Source of the DNA: Trichobilharzia regenti
Taxonomy: Eukaryota; Platyhelminthes; Trematoda; Strigeidida; Schistosomatidae
Direction of reading: 5' to 3'
Assembly: GCA_944472135.2 (NCBI GenBank)
Contig: OX235262.1
Location: forward strand, 43,141,804-43,205,803
DNA length: 64,000 nucleotides
Part shown: one piece after another, positions 22,394 through 34,378 of the stretch
Position numbering within the stretch: position 1 is the first letter of the stretch
How the letters are laid out: the number at the start of each line of letters is the position of its first letter
Position numbers and translations under genes: made by a program
The notes under the pieces: model-generated
Database searches by the model: none
Told to the model about the DNA's origin: nothing
What the model saw: only the letters and a program-made list of their open reading frames with translations

Positions 22394-22570
22394 ACAGCAT
22401 ATTTTGGTTCTTGTTTTCAAGTGTATCCACCTTCTCCATTGAGATTGGCGCCATTTTGTGACAGAGGATGAAGTCTATAACATTGTTGTGTTTTTTGGGA
22501 GGCGAACGCACTGCTTCCGGCCTTCTACGTCTATGGCTTCCAGGAGCCCGTGGTGGATTCTATGTCCTGT
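22394..22570 (-). pseudogene. CR1 family-2 endonuclease fragment
   Basis: This continues the decayed copy 20573-21810 past the solo LTR. On the minus strand it reads RIHHGLLEAIDVEGRKQCVRLP, then HNNVIDFILCHKMAPIS, aligning with residues about 155-200 of the ORF2 at 14286. It is cut at about 22570 by a gag-element leader. Confidence 0.75.
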
Positions 22571-23621
22571 ATAGCTTCTGACTGTTGGATAGTCTCCGTC
22601 CGTCTTTACTGGTGCCGGCTAAGTCTTCCTTGATCAAGCGTTATCTGAAACTATTCTGGAATTTGGTCAAGTCCAATGACCCCTGGGTCAAAGAAGGGAC
22701 GGAGCGTCTTCGAAGCAAACAGGAAAGTAAGTCACGTTGACTTGTCTGTTACATGTAACGATGTGTTTGATGCTCAGCATATTGAGTTTGTTGTTCATGT
22801 TTTGCAGTCTAGGGATAATAGGCTCAAATTTGAACCTCGCTATTTCGACGGAAACTCAGCTGACTATATATAGTTTGTGAAGGAGTTTGAAATCATGTTG
22901 GGTAGTTGTTTATTAAATGATGAAATGAAGTTAATGTATCTGATGAGGTACTGCACTGCAGTTGCTTCAAGAGCCATGCAGTGCCATAAGGTCATGACCC
23001 CTAACGTAGAATACTCTGAAGCTACGAGGATAATGCGTCGAAGATTCGGAAGAATATCGATGATTGCAAGGAACGTACTTGAGGCTGTTAAGGGTAATGG
23101 TGGTCAATTACAAGATGATTCCAAGGCAATCTCTGAGTTTTTGGATAATCTGATGACTTACAAGAAAGCATTGATTTCGATGAATTGCATGAGCGATCTG
23201 AACTCAGGTTCCGTCCTAGAAGTAATAGCCAGACGCCTACCTACTCGACTGCCAAGTAAATGGGTGAAGATAAGCTCTCATATAGAGGATGAAGGTATCG
23301 AGCCAAAGTTCGATGATATTTTTTTTATATTTTTTTATATTCCTTTTTATGGTTACAGCTTGATTCCACACCGTATTTTTGGTACAAGTGTGGAATTTTC
23401 AGCATGGATATCGGTAGCCCAAAATTCGCAGGCCAACCATTGATATCAGGTGTGCGTCGGCGTGGGCTCGAACCTCGGACCATGTGCATGGTCGGCGAGA
23501 GTCCTAACCACTGTGCCTCTGAAACTGGTAAACGATAGTGTCAATCAAGCTATGCACAAGATTTCCAGTATATTGCATCTCACCCCTAGAATAGAGCAGT
23601 CTGAGAGCAAAATGCAATCAT
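22571..23621 (+). pseudogene. gag fragment of the BEL/Pao-like family, interrupted by SINE and CR1
   Basis: The leader (GATAGTCTCCGTCCG type) and a start-damaged gag begin here, with ACCCCTGGG where ATGCCTGGG is expected. The DUF1759-like domain follows: FEPRYFDGNSADY, ELKLMYLMRY-like, RRFGRISMIARNVLEAVKGNGGQLQDD, ARRLPTRLPSKWVKISSH. In-frame damage includes a TAG near 22872. A SINE sits at 23321-23517. The gag then ends at 23621, where the 3' end of CR1 copy A is inserted in the codons for KMQS. Confidence 0.8.
23321..23517 (-). mobile_element. SINE in gag, head truncated
   Basis: The family is the same as at 4011-4193, but the outermost 10 nt of the tRNA-like head (ACCGACGCAC on the plus strand) are missing. 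The sequence passes from GTGCC straight to gag TCTGAAAC. The tail is T-rich (23321-23350). The B-box is GGTTCGAGCCC with an adjacent change. Confidence 0.85.
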
Positions 23622-24554
23622 TTATAATAATAATAATAGTATGGTATTTACAGGCATCATCAATATGATAAAATACATATACGATTAGCAATCATACTCA
23701 TTAATAATGTTTTAATAAAATGCATATTTGTTCTACCTGTGTAGGACACACTAAATGTACAGGCATGGATAAGCATTATTTAAATTTCATAAATTTGGTT
23801 TATAGTTAAATTACACGGTTCCTGAAGTTTCTGTTTTGGTTTGTGGGAACAATATGATAACCAGTCATTCAATGGAGCACATCATGAAATGTAGGAATAT
23901 TGTCTTCGCATTAACAAAAAAACCCATGTGTGTTTTGAATGGATTACAAATACTTGGGAAAAAATAAAGCTTGAAGTTATTCCACAATATAACTTAGGTG
24001 TGTAAAAATCCGAATCTCATTTTTGATTTATATCCAAATTGGGTAATAAGGAAGCTATTTTTACAGATACGATCAGTTAAGTTATAAATTACAATCGTGA
24101 CGTTGTATTACAAATTGATACTTTTCCATTGGTATAAGAGTATATTCCACAAATGTAATCCGGGTTGCGTCGTGGGGAAAGTTAATTCGTTATTAACTAG
24201 GCAAATGAAAGATACGAGACCAATAATGTTTGCAGATCATTTGTCACTGTAAATGGTCAAACATCCACATTATTCATTCTCATTCAAAAAGTCCAATGGA
24301 AGCTAAAATGGTGAGAGAAAAAAGAAGACAAACAACAGCAACGCAAAAGAAAGCAAGAGGAGTCCTTAAGGAGTGATTAACAAATATATACTTATATATT
24401 CTGTCTAGTAACTATGGTTATTTTTGTTCACTAACTAACTAGTCCCGTTATGCCAACTTTTATATTATGTGTGAACTAATATTACTGTCCTGTGTAGAAA
24501 TGCTTATCATCTAGTTCCAATAATATTACAATTTATAATTGTAGTTTGTTGTAA
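23622..24554 (-). other. 3' UTR of copy A
   Basis: Noncoding. It carries the CCCAAGTA-type hairpin followed by T-rich text and GTTAATGCGAAG (minus strand), and the terminal module TGCCTGTAAA with ATT repeats at 23622-23640. A (TA)-rich purine stretch with AAGAAAGCAAGAGG lies near 24345. It is an inverted duplicate of 419-1373. Confidence 0.75.
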
Positions 24555-24880
24555 CTACACGTTTAAAGAACTTAAAATATCTATGTAGGGTGAAAAAGAG
24601 GGTGTAAGAGTCAGACGTAGAAGTGCATTGTCATCTTTGAGTAGTCTGGTGACTGAGGAGATGAACACTGGAAGTGTGTTTGCATCGCGCACATTAGCTG
24701 GTAGTCTATTCCAAATGACTGAAAACTTATTTAAGAAGAAGTTGTACCGTACGTAAGTCTGACAGTGCTCCATAGCAGCTAGGTTGTGATGATTTCTAAG
24801 GTTGTAACTGACGATAGCGGTAGGTTTAGTCATTAGCTCGGAGGAATGCAAGAGAAAATTAGTTAGCTTATAGTAAAAGA
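24555..24880 (-). pseudogene. copy A ORF2, last ~108 codons
   Basis: The C-terminal end of RT (FYYKLTNFLLHSSE, YNLRNHHNLAAMEHCQTYVRYNFFLNKFSVIWNRLP, ending LSSLNV and stop). It is separated from the rest of RT by the R insertion at 24881-25873. The apparent N-terminal residues of the open frame beyond 24880 come from the R tail. Confidence 0.85.
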
Positions 24881-25873
24881 TAATAATAATAATTTTATTT
24901 TCATATAAACATGAATTTACATGAAAATGCATGCCATTTTTACAGGCACGATCAAGTATGGTATAATGTCAAATCCTCAATTGTCTACAAGTTAATGACG
25001 TTTCAACAGTTAAATATTTGACACATATATATAATTACACTCATTGTCTGAGCCAGGCCGTTTAGTTATTGAATTTTACAGTTGTCCTCCAGGTTGGGCG
25101 AGAAAATCGACTTCGTTTCGTTTTCATCCCGTGGTTGTAGGCATACGATAACCAACCAATATTGAGGTAAGTACAACGTTTACAAGGGATTGGAAGCTGT
25201 TTTAGAAAAGTTAAAGTGCTAAGGTGAAACATTAAAGTGTAATAGATTAAGTGAGTGCAATATATCATTAATAAACACATTTATATAGAAAACAGAATGG
25301 GGAAGTAATTAATCCCTAGGCCGACAACGTTCATTTGCAATGTATAATAAAACCAATATATTTTGTACTATCATGATGTCCACTTTTGGCTTTAATACAA
25401 TTATTTTCAAGCCAGTTGTTTTTATTTCATGCCTTTTTTCTATTTGGTGCACAACCGTACCCTACAGAGACTAGGAATAGAATAAGTCGAATCAAATTCA
25501 TAAAGAGCTATAAAATGTTAGGTTTAATGGAATATAATGAGGATCAAGTGAAGACGTTATTAGAAAATAAGTGAGACAAGATATTGTGAAGTGGTATTTA
25601 AAGATCTGACAACGGATAGCAAGTTAATTTATAAGATGCCCCATAAATCTGTGCAGATCCCGCGTGGTCACATCTCAACAATAGGCTGAGCGAATGGTAT
25701 ATATTTAAAGGTAGAAGCATGATCTGTCAAGGCGTTCATTATTATCTTTTTCAAGATAAAGATCTAAGCCCTCATAAAAATCAGAAATATCTCGAGCCTT
25801 CAAATTGTATATTGCTGTTCCTGCAGAATGGGGTGATTCACCTTGGTGACCACCACCATATTTACTGATCAGC
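24881..25873 (-). mobile_element. R-family element inserted in copy A RT
   Basis: It is about 990 bp. The 3' end on the left carries ATT repeats (24881-24893) and the GCCTGTAAAAATGGCATGC module. The 5' end near 25873 joins the codons for KRRLKL. About 8 bp of host sequence are missing between the two junctions, and there is no clear target duplication. The arms of the palindrome 42623-45472 are longer copies of the same family. A conserved 62-codon frame (25386-25574 here, plus strand) recurs in those copies with about 10 changes. It has no known fold, and I do not claim that it is a gene. Confidence 0.7.
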
Positions 25874-28400
25874 TAGCTTAAGGCGTCTTTTCCAGAGGGG
25901 TTCTAATCTTAGTCTTTCGCATCGCTCATGGTATTCCAGACCACTTTCTAAACCAAGAGTTCTTGAGGTAAACTGCCGTTGCACTCCCTCTAATTTAAGC
26001 TTGTCATTTTGTCTGAGTCCGCTAAGAATAAACGGGCAGTATTCTAAGATAGGTCGGACACATACTTTGTATAATAAAACCCTAGTTTCACAACAAAAGA
26101 AATTGCGTGTTATGCATCCTATCAGCCTTCGTGTTTTACGTCTGGCATAATCAGTCTGTTCAGCGAACGTTAGGTTACTAGAGTATCTAATACCGAGATC
26201 TACGACTGAGTTGAGCTTAGCTAGTTTTCGCCCATTTATTTCAAGAGTTAGATCAAGGTTACTGTTGCCGATACAAATCCAGCCGCATTTGTCAATGTTA
26301 AAATTTAGACAGGATTCAGCACACCATGTTGCAAGGCTACTTAGTTCAAGATGTATTTTAGTAACCATATCGCTTAATTCATGAGTGTAGCAGGAGTAGA
26401 CGACTTTGAGGTCGTCAGCATATAGGAATGGTTTACCTGAGGTGAAGCACTTGCAAATGCTGTTAATGTAGACTGTGAATAAAAGTGGACCTAGGACACT
26501 ACCTTGCACGACCCCACTTGAGATCTGCCTAGGATGAGACAATACAGATCCAACTTTGGTTATTTGTACCCTGTTGCTTAGAAATGATTTTAACCAGTTC
26601 AGTAATGGGTTGCGAATTCCACAAGAGTACAGCTTCTCAAAGAGAATACTGTGAGATACCATGTCAAATGCCCTAGATATATCGAAGTAGAGAACAACGA
26701 CTAGCTTACGTGCTTCGCGACTACTAGTGATGCAGTTGAAAAAGTCGAAGTGGCAAGTAACGCAGGATCTATTTTTGAGAAATCCGTGTTGAGACCTTGT
26801 AACAAGATCTTCCCTAATTAGGTAGTCTGACAATTGATCTTTTACAACTTTCTCCATGATTCGTGAGATAACTGGGGTTATATTTATGGGTCTGTAATTG
26901 CGGACGTTTGCCCTATCACCAGATTTGTAATGTGGAATTATGAAGCTAGTTTTCCACTCACTAGGGTAAGTGCCAGTGTCCATAGATATTGAGAAGAATT
27001 TAAGAAGTAACAGGGTATATCACACCCACTGTTTTTGAAAATTATCGAAGCGAGGCCATCCGGTCCCGTACTAGTGGAAGGTTTAAGGCTTTTAATTGCT
27101 TGTACTATTAACTGATTAGTGAACACAATGCTTTCAAGGGAAGAGATAGTAAGGGGAGCGGTTTCACCAGGCATATGTGTTTCTAAACTAAAGTTTGCAA
27201 ACCAATCACTGAAAGTTCACAGATAGTGGCAGGTTCATTGTAGATTACTTTGTCGTGAAGTAAGTATGGGATTTCCCTCGCCGACTGCATTCGTTTTTTA
27301 AGAAGTGCCGTTAAGTTATAAACTTTGGAGGTACTTTCAAGTGCCGTTAACTCTTCGTCGAGGTCCTTTTGAGAGCGTAGGCGCTTGATAGATTCAAGAG
27401 ACTCGTGGATTGAGAGCAATAGTGATATGTCCTTAGTGGAATAGTACTGTTTCTTCAGCTTCCTTAACTTATTACGGTGTGCCCTTGGAATATATTCAGT
27501 TCGGTGTCTACTTAATTTCACTATTTTCTTTGGAGCAACTGTATCTAGACAAAGGGTAACATTCCTGTAAAACAGGGTTACTAAGGCCTCCAGGGAGTCA
27601 GTGGTAAAATAGTCATCCCATTGACAGAGTCGAATAAGTTCTTGGACTAATCCCCAGTCTGTATATTTGTAACTACGACATATTGTGCTTCCTGAATCTT
27701 GTTTGTTTCCTGTATTTAGTGGTGAGAAAGGCAGAGAGCAGAGTACCATTCTATGGTCACTACTGGAAAATCGATTACCAACATACGTGGATACTGGGAT
27801 TGTGTCATGACAAAAAACAAGGTCCAACATGTTGTCACCACGAGTAGGTGTCTGGACGTGTTGTTGCCATCCATAACAGTCTATAGTGGCAAGTAATTCG
27901 TCGAAGCGTTGGGGGCCGGAACTAGTTAGCCAATTGACTTCTGGAAGATTGAAGTCCCCTGCAATTATTTTGTAATTAGCACTAAACGAGGATGCATGTG
28001 CAAACGATTTAGCTAATAACGCATCAGTTTCTTTTGTTGCGCTTGGTGCTCGATAAACACAGCCTATGAGAAGTTTGTACTTATCTCCATGTAAGACAAC
28101 CCAGAGTGAGTCAGGTACATTATTCATTGTTTCATCTTCCACCTTACTGACTACAAATGAGTTATGTATATATATGAGACATCCTCCACCACGCTTGCAA
28201 TCTCTGTTTGCACGGTGTACAGTGTAATCATCGATACCTATATGCACATCAAGTACAGAGGATGAGCACCATGACTCAGTAATCAGAGCTACAGTAGGCT
28301 TGGCGACTAATAATAATGTCCTTAGTTCAGATATCTTATTGATTAAGGAACGTGCATTAATTAGCAATATCGTGAATAAGTCACGGGATACTACAAACTG
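25874..28400 (-). pseudogene. copy A ORF2: endonuclease-RT with two frameshifts
   Basis: Endonuclease motifs LINARSLINKI, ITESWC, GGGCLIYI, GDFNLPEVNW and SSDHRMVLC are present on the right. RT motifs are NYRPINITPVISRIMEK, YFDISRAFDMVSH, SGVVQGSVLGPLLF and YADDLKVVY. Compared with copy B, single bases are missing near 27210 (in the codons for CELFSDW) and near 27018 (in the run of Cs in DIPLL), so the ORF is cut in three. Copy B does not share these defects. The RT end is interrupted by R at 25873. Confidence 0.88.
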
Positions 28401-28437
28401 GCTTAAAATGTCACCATAACCTAAATCTATTTGTGCG

Positions 28438-30112
28438 TCAGCACCGCAAGAATTTATGAATGAAAAGGAGGTCGGACTGGGTGTCTGTACATCGGGTTTG
28501 TGTGCAATGAGGTGGTCCTAGGTGCCATGGGTCGTACCAGTGATTCGGGACACCTGGAAAATTTACCATGTGTTCCTGGATATAAGGGTAGTACAGGTTG
28601 GGCCTAGGTTGACGGTTAAAAGGCATAGCATCAAAGGTCTACCCATCCAACTGCTATTCGTCATACCGGTATACACCTTCGGGTTGTTTTTATAACTTAA
28701 AGGGAATTGTGAAGGAAGGTGCTTTGGCTGCAAGACTTTAGGAGTCTTGGAGCCTGACTTTCTATAAGGTGGAGCATGCGGAACACCTCCAGATGTACTT
28801 ATGTTTCGAGAGGAGTTTTTCGTAACAAGTGATGGTTTGTTGGCATTCTTACTCTCAGCAGGCTTATTGAATACAAAGTATTCTTCCCCATCATTAGTCT
28901 CAACCCTGCGAAATTTGTTCATCGTGGTGAGGTTACTACGTTTGGGGGGAAATTTCTTAGAACAACTTGCAGAAGTTCTAGTCATTTTAACATCTTTCGA
29001 TGAGGCTTTATTTACAGGGGTACTGGTATCTAAATCAGTTCCTAGTTCCATTGGCAAGTGTGGTTGTTGTGTAGTTTGCTGAATGCTAGTTTCAGCACTA
29101 GGTGTCTGTTGCTGTGCACGATCCTTATTTGGTAAATCAAAGCTAGAGGAGGTGACCAGGTTATTACTACGCATTATTCTGCGCTGACATGTGCGTCGGT
29201 GGCACAGTGGTTAGGACTCTCGCCGACCATGCACATGGTCCGGAATTCGAGCCCACGCCGGCGCACACCTGATATCTATGGTTAGCCTGCAAAATTTGGG
29301 CTACCGATATCCATGCTGAAAATTCCATACTTGTACCAAAAATACAGTGTGGAATCAAGCTGTAAATCAAAAATCAAAACAAAAAATTTATCCTGAGCTA
29401 CGGTTATAGACTTATAACTGCTATTCAGTCTTAAGTGATCCTGACATTTAGTAAACTTACTAGCATCAAGGGAATTACTGAATTTAAAAATGATTGGGCA
29501 ATTAGCCTGGTTAGACTTTTTACGAAGTCGTTTGCATTCACATGGAACACTAGCCATGCCGCAACAAATCAGGATTTTGTGTCTTACAGTTTTCAGGGGC
29601 AGAGAATCTGGGACGTTGTAAACTATAGCTTGGTGAGAAGAGGTTATACGCTTCATCACCTCCGTAGCCAAGCAGTCAATCAGATTTTCAGCTTTATTTA
29701 GGTTGTCTTGAGATATTTTAGGATGTTGTGTTAACAGACAGGCTATTGGGTCTAAATCCGAAAGCTTGTTTTGAGTTACATCCAGTAAACACTTAACCTG
29801 GCCAATATCAGAACGGCTCTCCGTGGTATTTGAGATTGGCAGTGACATACTATCAAACTGATCCAATATTTTCTGAATTTCACTTACTTGCCTCTGCATA
29901 TCTTTCATAAGGAGGTTTAGTTTACAGAACTCAGATTTCTCTAACAGAACATCTTTCACCTGTATCACAGGAGTGAGATCTGCACTCAAATCATTTTGAG
30001 AGCTAGTAGTTGATACTGTATTACCAGGCGGTAATGCAGTTATAACTGAATTTGAGCCATTATCTAAAACAACAGTGTTTCTACGAACACGTTTTTCAGA
30101 GATTTGGACCAT
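28438..30112 (-). pseudogene. copy A ORF1, interrupted by a SINE
   Basis: The sequence begins MVQISEKRVRRN at 30112. A coiled-coil region (LLMKDMQRQVSEIQKILDQF) and the RRM-like domain (AIVYNVPDS, KRLRKKSNQANCPIIFKFS, ITVAQDK) follow. At 29387 it enters a SINE and resumes at 29180 (RSNNLVTSSSFDLP). A frame loss near 28630 breaks the Pro/Tyr-rich tail that copy B keeps open. Its role would be RNA binding in the element RNP. Confidence 0.85.
29181..29387 (+). mobile_element. tRNA-headed SINE in copy A ORF1
   Basis: The 76-nt head spans 29191-29266, with A-box-like TGGCACAGTGG (29200-29210) and a B-box damaged to GAATTCGAGCC. The body ends GCTGTAAATCAAAAATCAAAAC. Copy B has an uninterrupted ORF1 here; compared with B, about 8 bp (ACACCGTG) of target are lost at the insertion point. 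Confidence 0.88.
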
Positions 30113-30190
30113 AATTTCAAGAATTATAAGACAATAAGCAGTAAATAAATTTCAGAGCAAACACGTGCAAAAATGTCACCAATTTCGAGC

Positions 30191-30412
30191 GTACCTCCAG
30201 AGAGAATAATAATAAAAAACAGCGTAGAGTTTACATTTCAAACAATGCACCACGGGATATAATATACAAAAATTGATGTGTGATAGAAGATTAGAACAAC
30301 AGTGAAATAGCAACGAGGGAAGGAATACAAAAACTGATGGGACTATTTGTTAGAGTGCCACAGTATGTTTATCGTGACATACCTAACGGATTTCTCATCA
30401 CATAACGCCTGT
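30191..30412 (-). other. probable 5' UTR of copy A
   Basis: Noncoding and AT-rich. It contains an AATAATAATA tract at 30208-30217. It is contiguous with the copy A leader and ends where the LTR element begins at 30413. No promoter motif can be named. Confidence 0.4.
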
Positions 30413-30770
30413 TGTCAATCACGTCTCATAAACCGTTAATGCCCAGCTCTCGCTACGCTCGCGCCCACGCTGTTCCTTGAAGACTTCAGAAACGCTTAGT
30501 TATAACGGACGAAAAAACCAAAACACCGATCTGCCGCCTGATATTTCTTTATTGTTACACCAACATATAAAAAGAATAGGCGAACTAAGGTCTGAAAACA
30601 AATATTACAATAATAAATCATAGTATTACTTCTGACGATGTTTCACTCTTCTTTCTGAACAGCGACCGATGAGACGATGACTGTCGTATTGATGCCTCCG
30701 CGAAAAATTGGGAAATTCATTTTGAGCAAACAACCATGAATTGATCGTTCAATCTTCAACTCCATTGACA
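30413..30770 (-). repeat. 3' LTR of the A-LTR element
   Basis: 358 bp. On the minus strand it holds a TATA-like TTTTATATG and an AATAAAG polyadenylation-type signal in the middle. It is nearly identical to 34021-34378. Confidence 0.92.
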
Positions 30771-31920
30771 CTCCCCGGCAAAACAGGGATCCATCCCTTT
30801 TTTCTTCACGACCAATACACGTTGACTTGGATGCCATTGCGAGAACCTGGGTCACACGGACAGAGCTGAAATGGAAAACAAACAGAAAATAAAACACACC
30901 ACAAGCATACCCACAGAACAATCCCACACATCAATGACGACCTGCGCCTCCAGATAGAGACCTCCTCTTCACATCTTGCGACACAATCGCCATTTGCTAG
31001 AATGACTCTGGCAGAATGCAACGTGACCATAGCACCAACTCATGATACTCTACGCACATCCTCTTATCTACTCACTACCAATTACCACTGCAATCGCTTG
31101 TCACTAATTTTGCCTCAGTTCTAGTAGGGAAAACGCATGCAAGCCTCAGTCGTCTTCTTTCTTTCTCCTCGGCGTGTCGGACCGCAGCTAACAATTATCT
31201 CCGTGTGCATTTCATTCTCAGCAATAGCCTAGCCTACCCGGCGTATACGACCCATCTGCTGTCTCTAACATCAACCAATTCATTCATGGATGTAGAAGAC
31301 TCGAAACAACTTCAGAAGTAATCACGACGAAAATTTTAACAAAATTATGCATTAAAAACGAGATACGAAAACAACGAGTCAACACAATGAATCCAAAAAA
31401 CACCAATTGATATGACACACCACACATATAAACAAACAGTACACACAAACTCGCGGATCATGTCTTGATGGAATTCCTTGGAAGAATTGCAGGACTTACA
31501 CCAGTACACCTGCAACCCTTCACAGGTTGACGATTGTAAGTTGTGGAATGTCCAGACACAAACAAGATTAACCAGCAATTGCGATAATTGGAACTCACAC
31601 AACTATTTAACACAAACATATGTACAATCACTACATCAAATGTTGTGGATTCTGACACGACAAACTACCCTTGAAGAACTGTAGGACTTACAGCAATACG
31701 CCTACATTCCTTCTCAGGTTGATGATCCAGGTGCAAGTCGTCCGGACACAAACAGAATCGCCAACAGCTAGATGACAGATGATATCAATTCAGTATATAC
31801 AACATGAACATATGTACAAAATCACACACCAAGCACATTGCACTGCTCATTGATGCGCTACCCTATGAAGAATTGTAGGACTTACAGCAGTACTCCTACA
31901 ACCCTTCTCAGGTTGACGCC
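30771..31920 (-). other. noncoding 3' region with triple hairpin array
   Basis: This holds the same three-unit array as 48957-50108, read on the minus strand. The hairpins lie near 31885, 31690 and 31500, each with arms GAAGG...TAGG or CAGG and the GTAAGT-containing loop. A GCCGGGTAG-type variant lies near 31238 and the terminal PPT-like motif is at 30771-30779. No protein frame is conserved between copies. Confidence 0.8.
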
Positions 31921-33876
31921 CTAGGTTGGAAAATCGTCGCAGAGTTCATTTGCTAACTTCCTTCTATCAGCTATATCCTCAAATCTGAACGGTAACACGC
32001 TCATGTCATTGTATCGTAGATTGTAGATGACGAACAAACACAAGACGTATCTCATCAACCAAGTGTAGAAACAGAGTAATTTACACCAAAGATAATAACA
32101 TTCAAATAGTAACTTGAAACTAGAAATGCCTTTATTCGTGCAAGTCAATTTAACAATTGCTCTCTCGTTTACACTTGGCTTATCCTCTCTTAACTGAGCA
32201 ATATGTTTCGTCTTTTCAAATGCACCAGTACTATCATTGTCATTGCTGAAGATACTTGAGTTGATTGGCGACTGTTTCATTGTGGATGACAACACCAACG
32301 GCGACTGATTGATACCAGTTGATGAAGTTAGTGGTGGATCAGAAGCTGTTCTTGTTCGGCTCTCAGATAGTTGTCCAACTGCAAGATTACCACCACTGCT
32401 GTCTTTCACTACTAGTTCGGGTTTAGCACTATCATCTGATGATAGGTGGGCTACATGCTGATCAATCACACTGACGGTTTGACAAGTACGCATGCCTTCT
32501 GCAACTGCATCTTCGTTCAAATCTACTTCACGTTTTAGTTGTACAGAACCTTTATTTAACTTAGCGGTAGTAGGCATATCCCTCATCTCATAATGATCAA
32601 CCAAAGACAACTGTGAAGTATCATGATCATTATCACAAATATTCAATTTACCGTCAAGTTCATCATTTTCAAACTCTTTAATAACAGAAGTAGACAATTT
32701 CGACTCCTCCTCACAAATCATTAAAGCTTCTATATCTCCACTATGACCAGTAATACATTATAAACTTTTGGAGTCAGAACTGCACTCTGAAGCAGCAACT
32801 CTATTCTGTGACACTCTATTCAACAATGGCTTACCAGTTGCAACTACAGACTTCTTCACCGCACCGTTATCGTCACACAATTCGGAGTCAGGCCTGGAGT
32901 TTACATTTAGCTTATCACTGAACTTGCTCACTGGTTCACAGTTCACCTTTGTATGCACCTCTTGCAAACGTGTAAAACACAACCGTGTTTGTCTTGCATC
33001 TTGTAACTTATCTGTTGAGGATGTACTACGAAACCTGTTACACTCACTAGTTCTATATGCATTATTAGACATCATGGAGCCTTCTCGATATCCACCTCTC
33101 TGAGGCCTATTCGTCATCAATGATTGCATTTTGATCTCAGACTGCTCTATTCTAGGGGTGAGATTCAATATACTGGTAAACTTGCTCATAGATTGATTGA
33201 CACTATCTTTTACTAGTTTCAGGATATCATCAAACTTTGGCTCGATACCCTCATCCTCCATACGGGAGCTTATCTTCACCCACTTCCTTTGCAGTCGAGT
33301 AGGTAGACGTCTTGCTATTACTTCTAGTATAAAACTCGAGTTGAGGTCACTCATGCGATTCATCGAAATCATTCCATTCTTGTAAATTAGCAAATTATCT
33401 AAAAACTCAGTGAGTGCCTGGGAGTCATCCTGTAATTGACCACCATTACCCTCAACTGCCTCGAATAATTTCCCTGCAATCATCGAAGGTCTTCCAAACC
33501 TTTGACGTAATATGCTCATAGCCTCGTAGTAGCCCTCTTTTGGCTTCATAAACTTACAGCACTGTATAGCTCTTGAAGCACCTCCAGTGCAATATCTCAT
33601 CAAATACATTAACTTCAATTCATCACTTGATAGAAAACCACTCAACATGATCTCAAACTCCTTTACAAATTGAAAATAATCAGCTGGGTTTCCATCAAAA
33701 CACCGTGGTTGTAACTTAAGAAGTTTGATGTTCCTATTATCCCTGAACGGCGAAACAGCAACATCAACCATGTCATGCTTAACATCAGACACATCGTTAC
33801 AATTAACAGACAAGTCACCATGACTTACTTTCCTGTTTGTATCCAAGACACTCTGTCCCTTCTTTGACCCAGGCAT
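31921..33876 (-). pseudogene. gag-like ORF with one in-frame stop
   Basis: The start is ATG at 33876 (MPGSKKGQSVLDTNRK). The DUF1759-like capsid region spans residues about 48-225, the altered zinc knuckle C-X2-R-X4-H-X4-C follows near 32980, and the acidic middle and the hydrophobic tail (FECYYLWCKLLCFYTWLMRY) close the ORF at 31921. A TAA at 32758-32760 replaces the CAA of E2, and the frame is otherwise kept. The capsid-type protein would package RNA into particles. This copy would give only a shortened form. Confidence 0.88.
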
Positions 33877-34020
33877 TGTTGAACTTGACCCAATTCCAAA
33901 ACAGTTCCAGATATTGCTTGTTCAAAGAGGACTTGACCGGCACCAGGAAAAATGAACGGCGACTATCCAAACTTTCACCAACTGTTTGAATCCGCCAGAT
34001 CTGTTTCCATCGTCAGAAAC

Positions 34021-34378
34021 TGTCAATCACGTCTCATAAACCGTTAATGCCCAGCTCTCGCTACGCTCGCGCCCACGCTGTTCCTTGAAGATTTCAGAAA
34101 CGCTTAGTTATAACGGACGAAAAAACCAAAACACCGATCTGCCGCCTGATATTTCTTTATTGTTACACCAACATATAAAAAGAATAGGCGAACTAAGGTC
34201 TGAAAACAAATATTACAATAATAAATCATAGTATTACTTCTGACGATGTTTCACTCTTCTTTCTGAACAGCGACCGATGAGACGATGACTGTCGTATTGA
34301 TGCCTCCGCGAAAAATTGGGAAATTCATTTTGAGCAAACAACCATGAATTGATCGTTCAATCTTCAACTCCATTGACA
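34021..34378 (-). repeat. 5' LTR of the A-LTR element
   Basis: 358 bp, with the partner LTR at 30413-30770. One clear difference is GATTTCAG here against GACTTCAG there. Confidence 0.92.

Larger units (their letters stand above)
23622..30190 (-). mobile_element. CR1 copy A, near full length, minus strand
   Basis: The order from the right is 5' UTR, ORF1 (30112 to 28438), ORF2 (28400 to 24555) and 3' UTR to ATT repeats at 23622. It is nearly identical to copy B (52304-57850). It has been damaged by a SINE in ORF1, an R-family element in the RT C-terminus and at least two single-base deletions. Sequence right of 30190 up to the LTR at 30413 continues without a visible break and is probably 5' UTR that copy B lacks. 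Confidence 0.88.
30413..34378 (-). mobile_element. complete gag-only BEL/Pao-like LTR element (copy A-LTR)
   Basis: Two 358-bp LTRs (30413-30770 and 34021-34378) both begin TGTCAAT and end ATTGACA on the plus strand, and they differ by about one base, so the insertion is young. The coding strand is minus: leader, gag (33876 to 31921), about 1.15 kb noncoding with hairpins (31920 to 30771), then the PPT-like GCCGGGGAG complement next to 30770. The total is 3,966 bp. No protease, RT, RNase H or integrase is present. Flanking 5-mers are CCTGT and GCTGT, an imperfect target duplication. Confidence 0.92.
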
